Shown: in pieces, positions 1 through 8,511 of the stretch
Numbering within the stretch: position 1 is the stretch's first letter
How the letters are laid out: each line of letters opens with the position of its first letter
NCBI GenBank assembly: GCA_024233435.1
Contig: JACKPQ010000002.1
Location: 124,001 to 188,000 of the forward strand
From: Chlamydiales bacterium
GTDB taxonomy: Bacteria; Chlamydiota; Chlamydiia; Chlamydiales; JACKPQ01
Direction: 5' to 3'
DNA length: 64,000 nucleotides
Position numbers and translations under genes: made by a program
Notes under the pieces: model-generated
The model's input: only the letters and a program-made list of their open reading frames with translations
What the model was told of the DNA's origin: nothing
The model's database searches: none

Positions 1-10
1 GGACTTTTGT

Positions 11-2044
11 ATGATTGATGAGAACCAACTGCCCAGCCATAGCCGCTTTACCTACTCGGAACGTATCGTTCCCTTTGCAGCTGGACTAGCCGTCTCTGGC
101 ATCTATTTCTATGCTACAAATAACTTTAGTGGCAAAGACAACCGCTTACTCCTTATTCAAACTGCAGCTCTATGCTCGCTTTCTTTTGCCCGGGGTTTTT
201 GTACCTCTAGCACACGGCAAAATATTTATTTTTTCGCCATTCCTATATCTGCTGGAGCACTAAATTGGCGTGTTGGAAAGAGCCGTAACCAAGCCCTCTT
301 CTTTGCAGTTGCTCTCTTAATTCAAAGTACTCTTATGCACCTGCTAGGTAAGCAAATCCGCAAGAGAAAGCAAAGCAAACTCCATTCCAAATTAGACGAA
401 CTTGCCAATTCTACTATTGAACCCCGATCTTGTGATGCACAAGGGAAATCTTTGATTAAAAGCTTTGCTTATGCTGAGGATAGAAATAATTTTAGGGATG
501 ATGTAGAGAGCCTTCATATCGACTGCTTACTCGCCAACAATAATTTTGATGAAGCTGAATCCTGCGCTAAAACTATTTGCAATCCTGAAAAACGAATGAA
601 TGCGCTCATGCGCATAGGCGAGAAAGACATTAATAGGAAAAAGCGCCTTATTGATGAATGTCTTTTGCTGCCCCTTTCATCCGAATCGCTAAAAGTATTA
701 CAATTCGAAAAACAGAAGTGCACTTTCGATGATTATAAGATTATTATCCCACCAAAATCAGAAGACCATACGGGTTTATCGTTAGAGCAGTGGGACAAGA
801 TAAAAACAATATTCAGCGACATGTTAAGAATGGAGATATCCGATTTTTCGTGCACTAAAAGTGATGGTCAACGACACATTACAATTCGTAGGCCCAACGA
901 TCCTACAACATACGAGTGGGATGATTGCCCTTTTACGATCAAAACGCTTGATGTATGCGGTTTCTTGCTAATAACCAAGGCTGTTGTAGGCAGTGGAGCT
1001 CAGGAAACGGTCAAGGTAGTTTATAATCTCACAACCGGAAACTATTTTGCTAAGAAAAAAGCTAGCGAGGTAGAATCCACTATACTTGAAGTTATTTCAG
1101 ATTTCAAAAAGCCAGGATTACCTCCAACTTCTGTAGAAGCTAATCACAAGATCTATCAACCAAAATTTGACTGCGATCTTAATCAAGCTCTTACAAATGG
1201 ACTGCTACGCACCAGGATCAAAAAATTAACTGTTATCAAGCAAGTTTTAGCAGCCCTTAGGAATTTACATGACATTCACATAAAGGGTTTATCCTACACT
1301 CCTGTAGGAAAAACAAAAGAAAGCTCTATCCCAATTAAATCGCTGCCATTGATGCACGGAGACATCAAACCTCAAAACATTGTTTTCAATAAACGTACAG
1401 ATGAAATTATGTTGATTGATTTTGGCATGGCGCTAGAGCTTGGAAACATTTCAGGAACATATGCCTATATGGATCCTCAAACGCTTGAGTATTATAATAA
1501 CCCACTAAAAACCATCCCCAACTATGACCAATATGGTATGGATATGTCCGCTTTCTCCCAGTTTGTTGAATATCCATCACTTCCCGATTTTAAATTTCCC
1601 GAGTATCGGCGGAACGAACAGGGTCTCCTTGTCAAGGTAGAGCCTGAACCAGAAGATCCTGAAGACGTCAAGCTATTCAAATACCATCTTAAATTTGGGC
1701 AAAAAAGAGACGTCTGGGCGGCTGGAATGGTGATAGCTCAACTTTTATTTGGTGAAAAAGACGGTATGCCTGATTTGCATGTCTTTCAAAAATGTTTACC
1801 TCGAGATGATGATATTGTTAAGCATTATAAGTGGTCGGATGTCTTAAATTTGTCGGATGTCTTAATTTATAAAATTAGATATCTTAAGCAAGAATCTATT
1901 GACCTTTGCCTAGATGGACATAATAAAAATGAGCCTCTTGTACCTTTGCTTAAGCGCATGCTGCAAGTTAAGGCAAGTGAGCGAATGTCTTCCAAAGAGG
2001 CCTTAGAACAATTTCTAGAACTAGTTCCAAGCTTTGCCGGGTAG
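11..2044 (+). CDS. membrane-anchored eukaryotic-like Ser/Thr protein kinase
   Basis: Predicted protein kinase of 677 residues. The first ~120 residues hold several hydrophobic stretches (about residues 18-35, 45-62 and 92-112), followed by a basic segment, so it is probably membrane anchored. A helical linker of about 200 residues leads to a C-terminal kinase fold: a Gly-rich loop (GSGAQETVKVV, near residue 324), a candidate ATP-binding Lys in YFAKKK (near 347), the catalytic loop HGDIKPQN (near 448) and DFG (near 470). The catalytic Asp, Asn and DFG are present, but the Arg of HRD is Gly, making it a non-RD kinase. The reading frame stays open to the window edge, so the true start could lie upstream. 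It converges on nnr with a 7-base gap. The substrate is unknown; a role on host or inclusion membrane is inference only. Confidence 0.8.
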   Translation: MIDENQLPSHSRFTYSERIVPFAAGLAVSGIYFYATNNFSGKDNRLLLIQTAALCSLSFARGFCTSSTRQNIYFFAIPISAGALNWRVGKSRNQALFFAVALLIQSTLMHLLGKQIRKRKQSKLHSKLDELANSTIEPRSCDAQGKSLIKSFAYAEDRNNFRDDVESLHIDCLLANNNFDEAESCAKTICNPEKRMNALMRIGEKDINRKKRLIDECLLLPLSSESLKVLQFEKQKCTFDDYKIIIPPKSEDHTGLSLEQWDKIKTIFSDMLRMEISDFSCTKSDGQRHITIRRPNDPTTYEWDDCPFTIKTLDVCGFLLITKAVVGSGAQETVKVVYNLTTGNYFAKKKASEVESTILEVISDFKKPGLPPTSVEANHKIYQPKFDCDLNQALTNGLLRTRIKKLTVIKQVLAALRNLHDIHIKGLSYTPVGKTKESSIPIKSLPLMHGDIKPQNIVFNKRTDEIMLIDFGMALELGNISGTYAYMDPQTLEYYNNPLKTIPNYDQYGMDMSAFSQFVEYPSLPDFKFPEYRRNEQGLLVKVEPEPEDPEDVKLFKYHLKFGQKRDVWAAGMVIAQLLFGEKDGMPDLHVFQKCLPRDDDIVKHYKWSDVLNLSDVLIYKIRYLKQESIDLCLDGHNKNEPLVPLLKRMLQVKASERMSSKEALEQFLELVPSFAG

Positions 2045-2051
2045 TAGAAAA

Positions 2052-3518
2052 TTATTCCGACAAGATCTCTGCTAGCACTTCTGGAAGAGCCTCGATCAAA
2101 TCTGTAGCCACCATGCCATAATCGGTCTTATCGAGGGAGACAAGCTCCCCGCAAAGGGCATGGAGCCATGTGCCAAGACTTGCCGCTTCGCGCCCCTTCA
2201 GCCCTTGGGCTAGCAGGGCTGCTAATATCCCAGCAAGAACATCTCCAGTGCCGGCAGTCGCCAGGCCTGGACAGCCGCGATCCATGATCAGGGGCGGGCT
2301 GTTGGGATGAAAGATCCAGGATGGAGCTCCTTTGAGCACCACTGTTGCATTCACCTCATTAGCATAGAGCTGACAAGCTTTGAGGCTGGGCTTGCCTGCA
2401 AGTAACTCTTTCATTTCTTTATAGTGTGGCGTTAAAATAACTGGGGTGGAAAAAACGCGCTTTGCTTTGGCTAACCAATAGAGGCCGTCGGCATCAATGA
2501 CGGTTGGCACATCTAAGTTCTCAATCAGCTTATTCATGACATTGCAAGATTCCTCAGTGCGCCCTAATCCAGGACCAATGAGGAGGGCTTGAGCTCGCTT
2601 TTTTTCTTGTAGCAACAACTCATAGCTTTGCGCAGACCATGTGGAGCGCACGAGTTCTTTAGGCCCGGACGCAAATTCGCTATCCATACCTTCAGGATGA
2701 AATAATCGGATGATTCCAGCACCTGTGCGATAGGCTGCCATGCATGACATCATGGCAGCACCCGGCATGCCAGGAGAGCCTGCCAAAGCTACGATATAGC
2801 CTGCTTCATATTTGTGGCGCGTGCGCTTCATTGGCGGTAACAAACTTGGCAAAAATGCTTCATCAAGCAGGTAGCCTTCAGCTTTAGCATTGTCTGCAAA
2901 ATTTGCTGGCAATCCAAAATCGCAATTGATCAATACTCCAGTATGATTCATTCCCTCACCAAGAAAAAAACCGACCTTTGGCATACCAAGAAAACAGGTG
3001 TAATCAGCAACAATTGCGTGGCTACCCACTTTTCCTGTATTGCCACAAAGCCCCGAAGGGATATCGACAGAAACAATGGGAAGCTCGGATGCATTTGCAG
3101 CTTTAATCACGCTTAAGATCGGCTCTGTGACCTCACCATTAAAACCAGTCCCGAGTAAACCATCTAAGATCAGCCCTTCTGTTGGCATAGTGTCAACTAT
3201 TACTCCACCAAGCTCTAAAAATCGCTGCCAATATTTTTGGCACAGGGGGCTGCAAACGCTTTTTTCAAAACATGTCAGCGCGTGCACTGCGTATTTTTGC
3301 TCGAGCAAAGCGCAACCAGCAACAAAAGCGTCCCCACCGTTATTGCCCTTACCAACTAACAGTGTGATCTGATCGATTTTTAAAGATTTTACGCAGTCAG
3401 CGATAGCAATGCCCGCCTTTTGCATGTAGGCATCTGCTGAAGCACCAGCGTCAATAGATGCCTTTTCAACACGCGCCATTTCAGTGGCTGAAATGACTTT
3501 TTGCCCTTCTAAGTTCAT
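2052..3518 (-). CDS. nnr: bifunctional NAD(P)HX epimerase / ADP-dependent NAD(P)HX dehydratase
   Basis: Metabolite-repair enzyme that restores hydrated NADH and NADPH. The N-terminal ~215 residues are a YjeF_N epimerase domain with the loop VGKGNNGGDAFV; the C-terminal ~250 residues are the ribokinase-like dehydratase with PGLG and the ATP/ADP-site motif GTGDVLAGI. The length of 488 residues is normal for the fused enzyme. It is the last gene of a minus-strand operon; its ATG overlaps the gpsA stop by four bases, implying translational coupling. Cytosolic. The identification is firm at family level; nothing in the sequence suggests loss of function. Confidence 0.92.
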   Translation of the reverse strand: MNLEGQKVISATEMARVEKASIDAGASADAYMQKAGIAIADCVKSLKIDQITLLVGKGNNGGDAFVAGCALLEQKYAVHALTCFEKSVCSPLCQKYWQRFLELGGVIVDTMPTEGLILDGLLGTGFNGEVTEPILSVIKAANASELPIVSVDIPSGLCGNTGKVGSHAIVADYTCFLGMPKVGFFLGEGMNHTGVLINCDFGLPANFADNAKAEGYLLDEAFLPSLLPPMKRTRHKYEAGYIVALAGSPGMPGAAMMSCMAAYRTGAGIIRLFHPEGMDSEFASGPKELVRSTWSAQSYELLLQEKKRAQALLIGPGLGRTEESCNVMNKLIENLDVPTVIDADGLYWLAKAKRVFSTPVILTPHYKEMKELLAGKPSLKACQLYANEVNATVVLKGAPSWIFHPNSPPLIMDRGCPGLATAGTGDVLAGILAALLAQGLKGREAASLGTWLHALCGELVSLDKTDYGMVATDLIEALPEVLAEILSE

Positions 3519-4513
3519 TTATGCTCTTGTTTTACAGGTCTTGTAAGCAGCTCTTTAACCGCATCGCGGGGACTCATCCCTTTATTTAACACATTGTAAA
3601 CAGCTTCTGTGATTGGTAGTGGGATGCTGTGTTTTTCACCCAGCTGCAAAGCTGCTACACATGTAAATGCCCCTTCAACCACCATGCCCACTTCTTTTTT
3701 AGCCTCTTCTGGTGATAGGCCTTTTGCGATGAGGCTTCCAAATTTGTGGTTACGACTCAAGGTTGATAAGCATGTGACGCATAAATCGCCCATTCCCGAT
3801 AGGCCGTGAATTGTTTCAGGCAGGCAGCCTTTTACAGTGGACAGTTTACGAATCTCATGCAAACCACGTGTCATCAACGCAGCTTTTGTATTATCGCCAA
3901 ACCCTAAACCGTCTGAGATACCGCAGGCAATTGCAATGATGTTTTTCATCGCACCGCCAAATGAGACACCTGCCATGTCGTGATTTGGATAAACGCGGAA
4001 ATAATCGGTTGTAAATGCATCGATTACAAGTGATACGTGCTCTGGATTATAGGATGAGCAGACAACCGATGTTGGCATTTTTTTCATCACTTCAGCAGCT
4101 AAGCTTGGCCCGCTAATGCAACAGATAAATGATTTGAGCTCTTCACCGAGCACTTGAGCTGCGACCTCGGTTAAAAGCAACCCACTACCCTGCTCAATAC
4201 CTTTAGAAGTCAGCACAATTGGGCAGTGAATTTTGTTTTCTTTTTTGAGCCTTTCAAAAACAGGGCGCATGCCTTGGGATGTCACAGACTCAACAATTAA
4301 ATCGACATCTTTGAGGGCTAGATCAAGATCACTTGTAAATAAAATGCCCTCATGAGCTTTTAACTCAGATAGTTTTGGATGCACGCGAGTTGTCTGTAGT
4401 TTTTTAGTAAGCTCTTCATTGATATCCCATTGGATAACTTCATGTCCGTTAGAAGCGAGCAAGTTTGCCAAGGTGTATCCCCAAGCCCCAGCACCGAGAT
4501 AAGCAATTTTCAT
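3515..4513 (-). CDS. gpsA: NAD(P)-dependent glycerol-3-phosphate dehydrogenase
   Basis: Reduces dihydroxyacetone phosphate to sn-glycerol 3-phosphate for phospholipid synthesis. The N-terminal Rossmann motif GAGAWGYTLANLLASNG begins at residue 7, and the C-terminal helical domain has the substrate-site region GLSGMGDLCVTCLS. At 332 residues it is full length. It overlaps the upstream uridylyltransferase by four bases and nnr by four bases. The order UDP-sugar pyrophosphorylase followed by gpsA is also found in Chlamydia (CT715/CT714, from memory), which supports both identifications. Confidence 0.94.
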   Translation of the reverse strand: MKIAYLGAGAWGYTLANLLASNGHEVIQWDINEELTKKLQTTRVHPKLSELKAHEGILFTSDLDLALKDVDLIVESVTSQGMRPVFERLKKENKIHCPIVLTSKGIEQGSGLLLTEVAAQVLGEELKSFICCISGPSLAAEVMKKMPTSVVCSSYNPEHVSLVIDAFTTDYFRVYPNHDMAGVSFGGAMKNIIAIACGISDGLGFGDNTKAALMTRGLHEIRKLSTVKGCLPETIHGLSGMGDLCVTCLSTLSRNHKFGSLIAKGLSPEEAKKEVGMVVEGAFTCVAALQLGEKHSIPLPITEAVYNVLNKGMSPRDAVKELLTRPVKQEHK

Positions 4514-5346
4514 ATGATGTCCTCTTTATATTTAATAGGCGCAAAGTATTCATTGCGTGGTTGAAATATGATTCTATAAGATTTAGCAAGCGGAAACAAA
4601 TCAAAAATAAATCGCTCTTGTTTCCAAATGATTTTTTGATCAACGACCTTTTTTGCCAGATGCCATGGAAGCTCTTGTGTATGCTTTGCGCATAACTTTG
4701 CAAATTCTATGGTGCATGCAAACATCCCAGAATAGGCATACGGGCCTTTGATGTGCCCTTCGCTATACTCTACGACATGAAGTTGTTTTTCACCGCACAC
4801 CAAAACACCTGTTTCCTTTACCGATTCAATAGCGCTTACAACGAGTGCTGCGCCTGATTCGATCAAGGTTTGCACAAGCTCTAAATTGCGCGGCATTGCT
4901 TTGGGGTTATCAATTGGTATCACAACGATATAGCGCACTTGCTTCCACGCTTGAAAAACACCTGCTTCAAGCATTGCTTCAAAAACGCCTCCGTTCCCAT
5001 CAGGCCCTTTCTTTCCCACAATCTCTTGGTTATTCTCATCGAGAAATGCTTTTTCTTTCTGGCAAAAAAGTGTGCAATGCAGACCCTTCAAGGCCTCTTT
5101 TGTCGCAGCGTGATTACTTGGCGATGTCATAACAGCTACAGGCATCTCTTTTGCTTTGCCCAAAAGGATCTCAAAAAGCGTTTGCCCATAACTTGGAACT
5201 TTAAAGCAGCCCTTTGGGCCTTTAAATCCCAAACGGGTTCCCATGCCGCCTGCTAAAATCACACACCCCACCTCTTTTTTTTCAAAAGCTTTCTCTGCTT
5301 TTGAAAGGTCTAAAGGGTTTGCTTCAACTTGGGTAACAGGAACCAT
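4510..5346 (-). CDS. UDP-sugar pyrophosphorylase (UDPGP family; UDP-GlcNAc or UDP-glucose)
   Basis: Nucleotidyltransferase expected to make a UDP-sugar (UDP-GlcNAc or UDP-glucose) from UTP and a sugar 1-phosphate. Residues ~25-45 carry the UTP-binding signature LAGGMGTRLGFKGPKG, and a later PIDNPKA segment fits the metal and sugar region of the UDPGP family. At about 278 residues it is much shorter than typical eukaryotic family members (~500) but similar in kind to the short chlamydial form. Start choice: ATG at 5346 is used; an in-frame GTG at 5355 would add three residues and overlap the upstream glycosyltransferase by seven bases. Substrate specificity cannot be read from the sequence. 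Confidence 0.82.
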   Translation of the reverse strand: MVPVTQVEANPLDLSKAEKAFEKKEVGCVILAGGMGTRLGFKGPKGCFKVPSYGQTLFEILLGKAKEMPVAVMTSPSNHAATKEALKGLHCTLFCQKEKAFLDENNQEIVGKKGPDGNGGVFEAMLEAGVFQAWKQVRYIVVIPIDNPKAMPRNLELVQTLIESGAALVVSAIESVKETGVLVCGEKQLHVVEYSEGHIKGPYAYSGMFACTIEFAKLCAKHTQELPWHLAKKVVDQKIIWKQERFIFDLFPLAKSYRIIFQPRNEYFAPIKYKEDII

Positions 5347-5348
5347 AA

Positions 5349-6263
5349 TCAGCACTCAATTGCTTGCAAAACTTTTTTAACGCAAATATTCTGGATACAT
5401 TCGTCCCGGCCAATCAGCGGGATATGCACCAGCTCCCGATTAGGAGAAGAAACATTTTGTTTTAAAACGCCTTGGCGAGGATCTGACCACAAAGAAACAA
5501 GCTTAAGCGGGAAATTCGCATCTAAATAAAAGGCGATCGATAAAACGCCAGAATCAGGCACGATCAGGCAAGATAGGCGGTTTTTCACAATCGAGAGCAT
5601 TTCAAATAGGTTCGTTTTGCCTCGTAGATCGATCACGCCTTCCATTTCAAAAGCAGGCTCTGGCGTTAAGCCAAAAAGAATCACTTTTTTCTTTTTTTCC
5701 TCCGTTAAATGCTTGCAAAGCTCATACCATGATTTCAGAGGCCAATTTTTCTCGTATCCATAAAAGTGGCCTGTTTCGGTTTGCAAATGCACTCCAATAT
5801 ATCCACCTTCTGGATCCAATTGAAACGGCTCTACAAGTTTATCCCATTTTCCCTTCCACTGCAGCTTTGGCACCAGTTCATCAATCTGCCATTTTGTCCA
5901 CTTCGTGGGATCGGGTTTTTCAATGATAAGGTCAAAATCTTCTCGTGACTTTTCATGAGCTGAAAGCGTGCTGTCAATATCAATCACACCCCCTCTTTCC
6001 CAGCTTTGACCAATGAGCACGTGCACACCACCTAAAAGATCAAACCCCTCTTTTAAGTCGGGCCTTGTCAAGAAAGTGATTTCGGCATTAGGAATTAGCT
6101 CTTTAATGCGATAGACCATAGCATAAAGACCAAGCGCAATATCTCCGAGCCCTCGGTTCCACACAAGAAGCACTCGACGCTCATTTTTTCGCTTCACATG
6201 TTCGAGCATTGCATCCAGCGGATTAGGCCGAAAAAAATCAACGACCTCACGAATCAATCCCAT
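5349..6263 (-). CDS. glycosyltransferase family 9 (heptosyltransferase-like)
   Basis: Member of the ADP-heptose transferase superfamily (GT9), 304 residues. The N-terminal half has the typical VWNRGLGDIALGL loop after the first strand; the C-terminal half has GVHLQTETGH and VPDSGVLSIAFYL, corresponding to the donor-binding domain. It overlaps waaF by ten bases and is followed within a few bases by the uridylyltransferase, so it belongs to an operon for surface glycan and lipid precursors. It is divergent from WaaF and WaaC; the sugar transferred and the acceptor (LPS core is most likely) are not determined by sequence. Cytosolic face of the inner membrane is expected. Confidence 0.75.
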   Translation of the reverse strand: MGLIREVVDFFRPNPLDAMLEHVKRKNERRVLLVWNRGLGDIALGLYAMVYRIKELIPNAEITFLTRPDLKEGFDLLGGVHVLIGQSWERGGVIDIDSTLSAHEKSREDFDLIIEKPDPTKWTKWQIDELVPKLQWKGKWDKLVEPFQLDPEGGYIGVHLQTETGHFYGYEKNWPLKSWYELCKHLTEEKKKKVILFGLTPEPAFEMEGVIDLRGKTNLFEMLSIVKNRLSCLIVPDSGVLSIAFYLDANFPLKLVSLWSDPRQGVLKQNVSSPNRELVHIPLIGRDECIQNICVKKVLQAIEC

Positions 6264-7273
6264 AACTTATCCTTTATTGCTTTAATAACCTCTTCACATT
6301 CAATTCTTTTCATACAACGAAAATCAATAGGACACTTCCTCTTAAAGCAGGGCGAGCAAGCAACATCTTTGCGTATCACTTTGCCAGTGAGATAGGGCCC
6401 TGTTACAACAGGATCTGTTGAGCCAAACAGAGCTACAACCCGGCACCCTAAAGCTGCTGCTATGTGCATCGGCCCGCTATCGTTTGTAAGGAAAACACGT
6501 AGGAGCGAGATGATCGCCATCAATTCCCGAAGCGTTGTCAATCCTGCTAAATTAATGGCTCGCTCAGGCAGGTCTTTGCAAATAGCATTCACTGTTGCCT
6601 TTGATCCCGCGTCCCCAAAAAACACAATTTTACAACGAGCATCTTCAAGCAAATTTTTTGCCACCTCAGCAAATCGCTCTGGCAACCAACATTTAGCTTC
6701 TCCGTATGCAGCCCCTGGATTGATTCCAATCAGACAATCACCTGGCTTTACATCAAAGCGCTCTAATAATTTCCAAGCCCCTGCCTTTTCTTCCTCGCTT
6801 AAATAAAGCTTAGGACTTCTCTCTCCCTCAGCACCTAATAGTGCCCGATATGTCTTCACTAAATGCTGAAAACTTCTCTGTTTGGGATACACCTTGCCTT
6901 CCGTTAACAAAAAACCACGGCCACTTGCCTTGTATCCAATGCGCCATTTTACGCGGCCTTGCCAAAACCACCAGGCAGAAGAAAAAGAATTCGTAAGCAA
7001 AACACCCAAATCGTAGTTTCCCTGTCTAAGCTTTTCAATGACGCTGCGATGACGAAAGCGCCTCCATAAAGTAGAGGGCTTATCAAAAGAAAAAATTTGA
7101 TCAACGTGGGGATCTTTTTCAAGCAGCTCTCCCATCGGCCTTTTGCACATTGCTGTGATCTCAGCTTCTGGATAAGCCTCTTTCAGGTCGGCTAAAACAG
7201 GAGTTGCCATCACCAGATCTCCAATCCAGTTTGGCATACGCACGATAATATTCTTTGGATTTTGCTTTTGCAA
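6254..7273 (-). CDS. waaF: ADP-heptose:LPS heptosyltransferase II-like
   Basis: GT9 glycosyltransferase, 339 residues, expected to add a heptose to the LPS inner core. Typical motifs are VRMPNWIGDLVMATPVL at the N terminus and LTNDSGPMHIAAALG and VALFGSTDP in the donor-site domain. A Cys-rich tail (CSPCFKRKCPIDFRC) is characteristic of WaaF. The start is an unusual TTG at 7273: an in-frame TAG lies two codons upstream, and a good Shine-Dalgarno GGGGAG (7281-7286) sits seven bases before the TTG. First gene of the five-gene minus-strand operon; ruvC diverges from its upstream side. Heptose as donor is by family; true specificity in this organism is uncertain. Confidence 0.85.
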   Translation of the reverse strand: MQKQNPKNIIVRMPNWIGDLVMATPVLADLKEAYPEAEITAMCKRPMGELLEKDPHVDQIFSFDKPSTLWRRFRHRSVIEKLRQGNYDLGVLLTNSFSSAWWFWQGRVKWRIGYKASGRGFLLTEGKVYPKQRSFQHLVKTYRALLGAEGERSPKLYLSEEEKAGAWKLLERFDVKPGDCLIGINPGAAYGEAKCWLPERFAEVAKNLLEDARCKIVFFGDAGSKATVNAICKDLPERAINLAGLTTLRELMAIISLLRVFLTNDSGPMHIAAALGCRVVALFGSTDPVVTGPYLTGKVIRKDVACSPCFKRKCPIDFRCMKRIECEEVIKAIKDKLWD

Positions 7274-7302
7274 AAGCTAACTCCCCGTCATAATGAAGAT
7301 AC

Positions 7303-7818
7303 ATGCAGCATAACAGAAAAAAAGATATTTCGAACATCATTCTTGGTATTGACCCTGGCACACGCATCACAGGGTATGGCCTTATCAAGCAGATAAACAA
7401 CCACTTAACCCCTATTGACTTCGGCTGTATTAGACCTCCACCCACGGCCTCAATTGAAAAAAAATACTTTGCAATCTTCACCGGAATTGAGGCCCTAATC
7501 CTCCAATATCACCCCATCGCCTTATCCGTTGAAACACAATTTGTTTCAAAAAACCCTCAATCTGCAATTAAACTTGGTATGGCGCGCGGCGCAGCTCTCA
7601 TCGCTGCCGCTAAACATGATATTCCCGTCTTTGAGTACACACCCAGTAAAGCGAAGCGCGCTGTTGTTGGACGTGGAGCAGCCACAAAGTCCCAAGTCCA
7701 ACATATGATGATGCAGCTGCTTCAGCTCTCCGAAGTTCCTCATCCCGAAGACGCAGCTGACGCCCTTGCCCTTGCCATCTGCCATGCATTTAACAACAAG
7801 GAATTAAACTATGTTTGA
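7303..7818 (+). CDS. ruvC: Holliday junction resolvase RuvC
   Basis: Crossover junction endodeoxyribonuclease that cuts Holliday junctions moved by RuvAB. The protein of 171 residues begins its fold at IILGIDPGTRITGYG (first catalytic Asp), has the second acidic residue in ALSVETQF, and ends with the acidic pair in HPEDAADALALA. Full length for the family. The stop lies eight bases inside ruvA, so the two are translated as a coupled pair; ruvC-ruvA adjacency is also seen in Chlamydia. Divergent from waaF with about 29 bases between starts, so promoters must overlap. Confidence 0.95.
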   Translation: MQHNRKKDISNIILGIDPGTRITGYGLIKQINNHLTPIDFGCIRPPPTASIEKKYFAIFTGIEALILQYHPIALSVETQFVSKNPQSAIKLGMARGAALIAAAKHDIPVFEYTPSKAKRAVVGRGAATKSQVQHMMMQLLQLSEVPHPEDAADALALAICHAFNNKELNYV

Positions 7819-8392
7819 ATATATCCAAGGAAAACTGATCTCCATTGAGCCTAACAAAGCTGTGATTGATTGCAACGGCGTTGGCTACTCCATCTTCATC
7901 CCGTTAAGCGCATACTCAAACCTGACACCCAGCCTTGGAAAAAACACCCTGCTTTACATCGATTTTGTCGTCCGCGAAGAATCCCAAACCCTTTTTGGTT
8001 TTATAGACACTCAAACTCGCCAGCTCTTCCAACGCATCCGCGATGTTTCCGGGATTGGTCCTAAAACCGCTCTTTCCATCATAGGCCACATGAATCTCGA
8101 CGCGCTCGAATGGGCTATTGCCAAACAAGACGTTGCCACCCTTTCTAAAATCCCCGGTATTGGAAAAAAAACCGCACAACGTCTCATCTTAGATCTCCAA
8201 GGCAAAATCGTTGCAAACGACAAATCTCTTCCCCCCTCGCCTGCCACTTCTATCAGCCACGACGCCATCAGCGCTCTTGTTAACCTCGGCTATTCTCTTG
8301 ACAAGGCCCAGAAAGCCGTTTCTAAAAGTCTTGAAATAGCAGATTCCTGCGACTTATCCTCGCTCATCAGCCTTTCTCTGCAGCAAATTTAA
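7811..8392 (+). CDS. ruvA: Holliday junction branch migration protein RuvA
   Basis: DNA-binding subunit of the RuvAB branch migration complex, 193 residues. An N-terminal OB fold (MFEYIQGKLISIEPN) is followed by two helix-hairpin-helix motifs, DVSGIGPKTALSII and KIPGIGKKTAQRLI, and a C-terminal domain that contacts RuvB (ISALVNLGYSLDKAQKAV). Overlaps ruvC by eight bases. ruvB is not in the window, as is usual in chlamydiae where it is unlinked. Confidence 0.95.
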   Translation: MFEYIQGKLISIEPNKAVIDCNGVGYSIFIPLSAYSNLTPSLGKNTLLYIDFVVREESQTLFGFIDTQTRQLFQRIRDVSGIGPKTALSIIGHMNLDALEWAIAKQDVATLSKIPGIGKKTAQRLILDLQGKIVANDKSLPPSPATSISHDAISALVNLGYSLDKAQKAVSKSLEIADSCDLSSLISLSLQQI

Positions 8393-8511
8393 CGCATAGA
8401 AAAATATTAATTTACTGTAAAGTTTTTTTGGGATAAGCTCCGACAATTGAACGCATGGTCAGCACTGGCCACGACTTCAAAGCAAAAATAAAAATGAACA
8501 GGGGTTTTTTC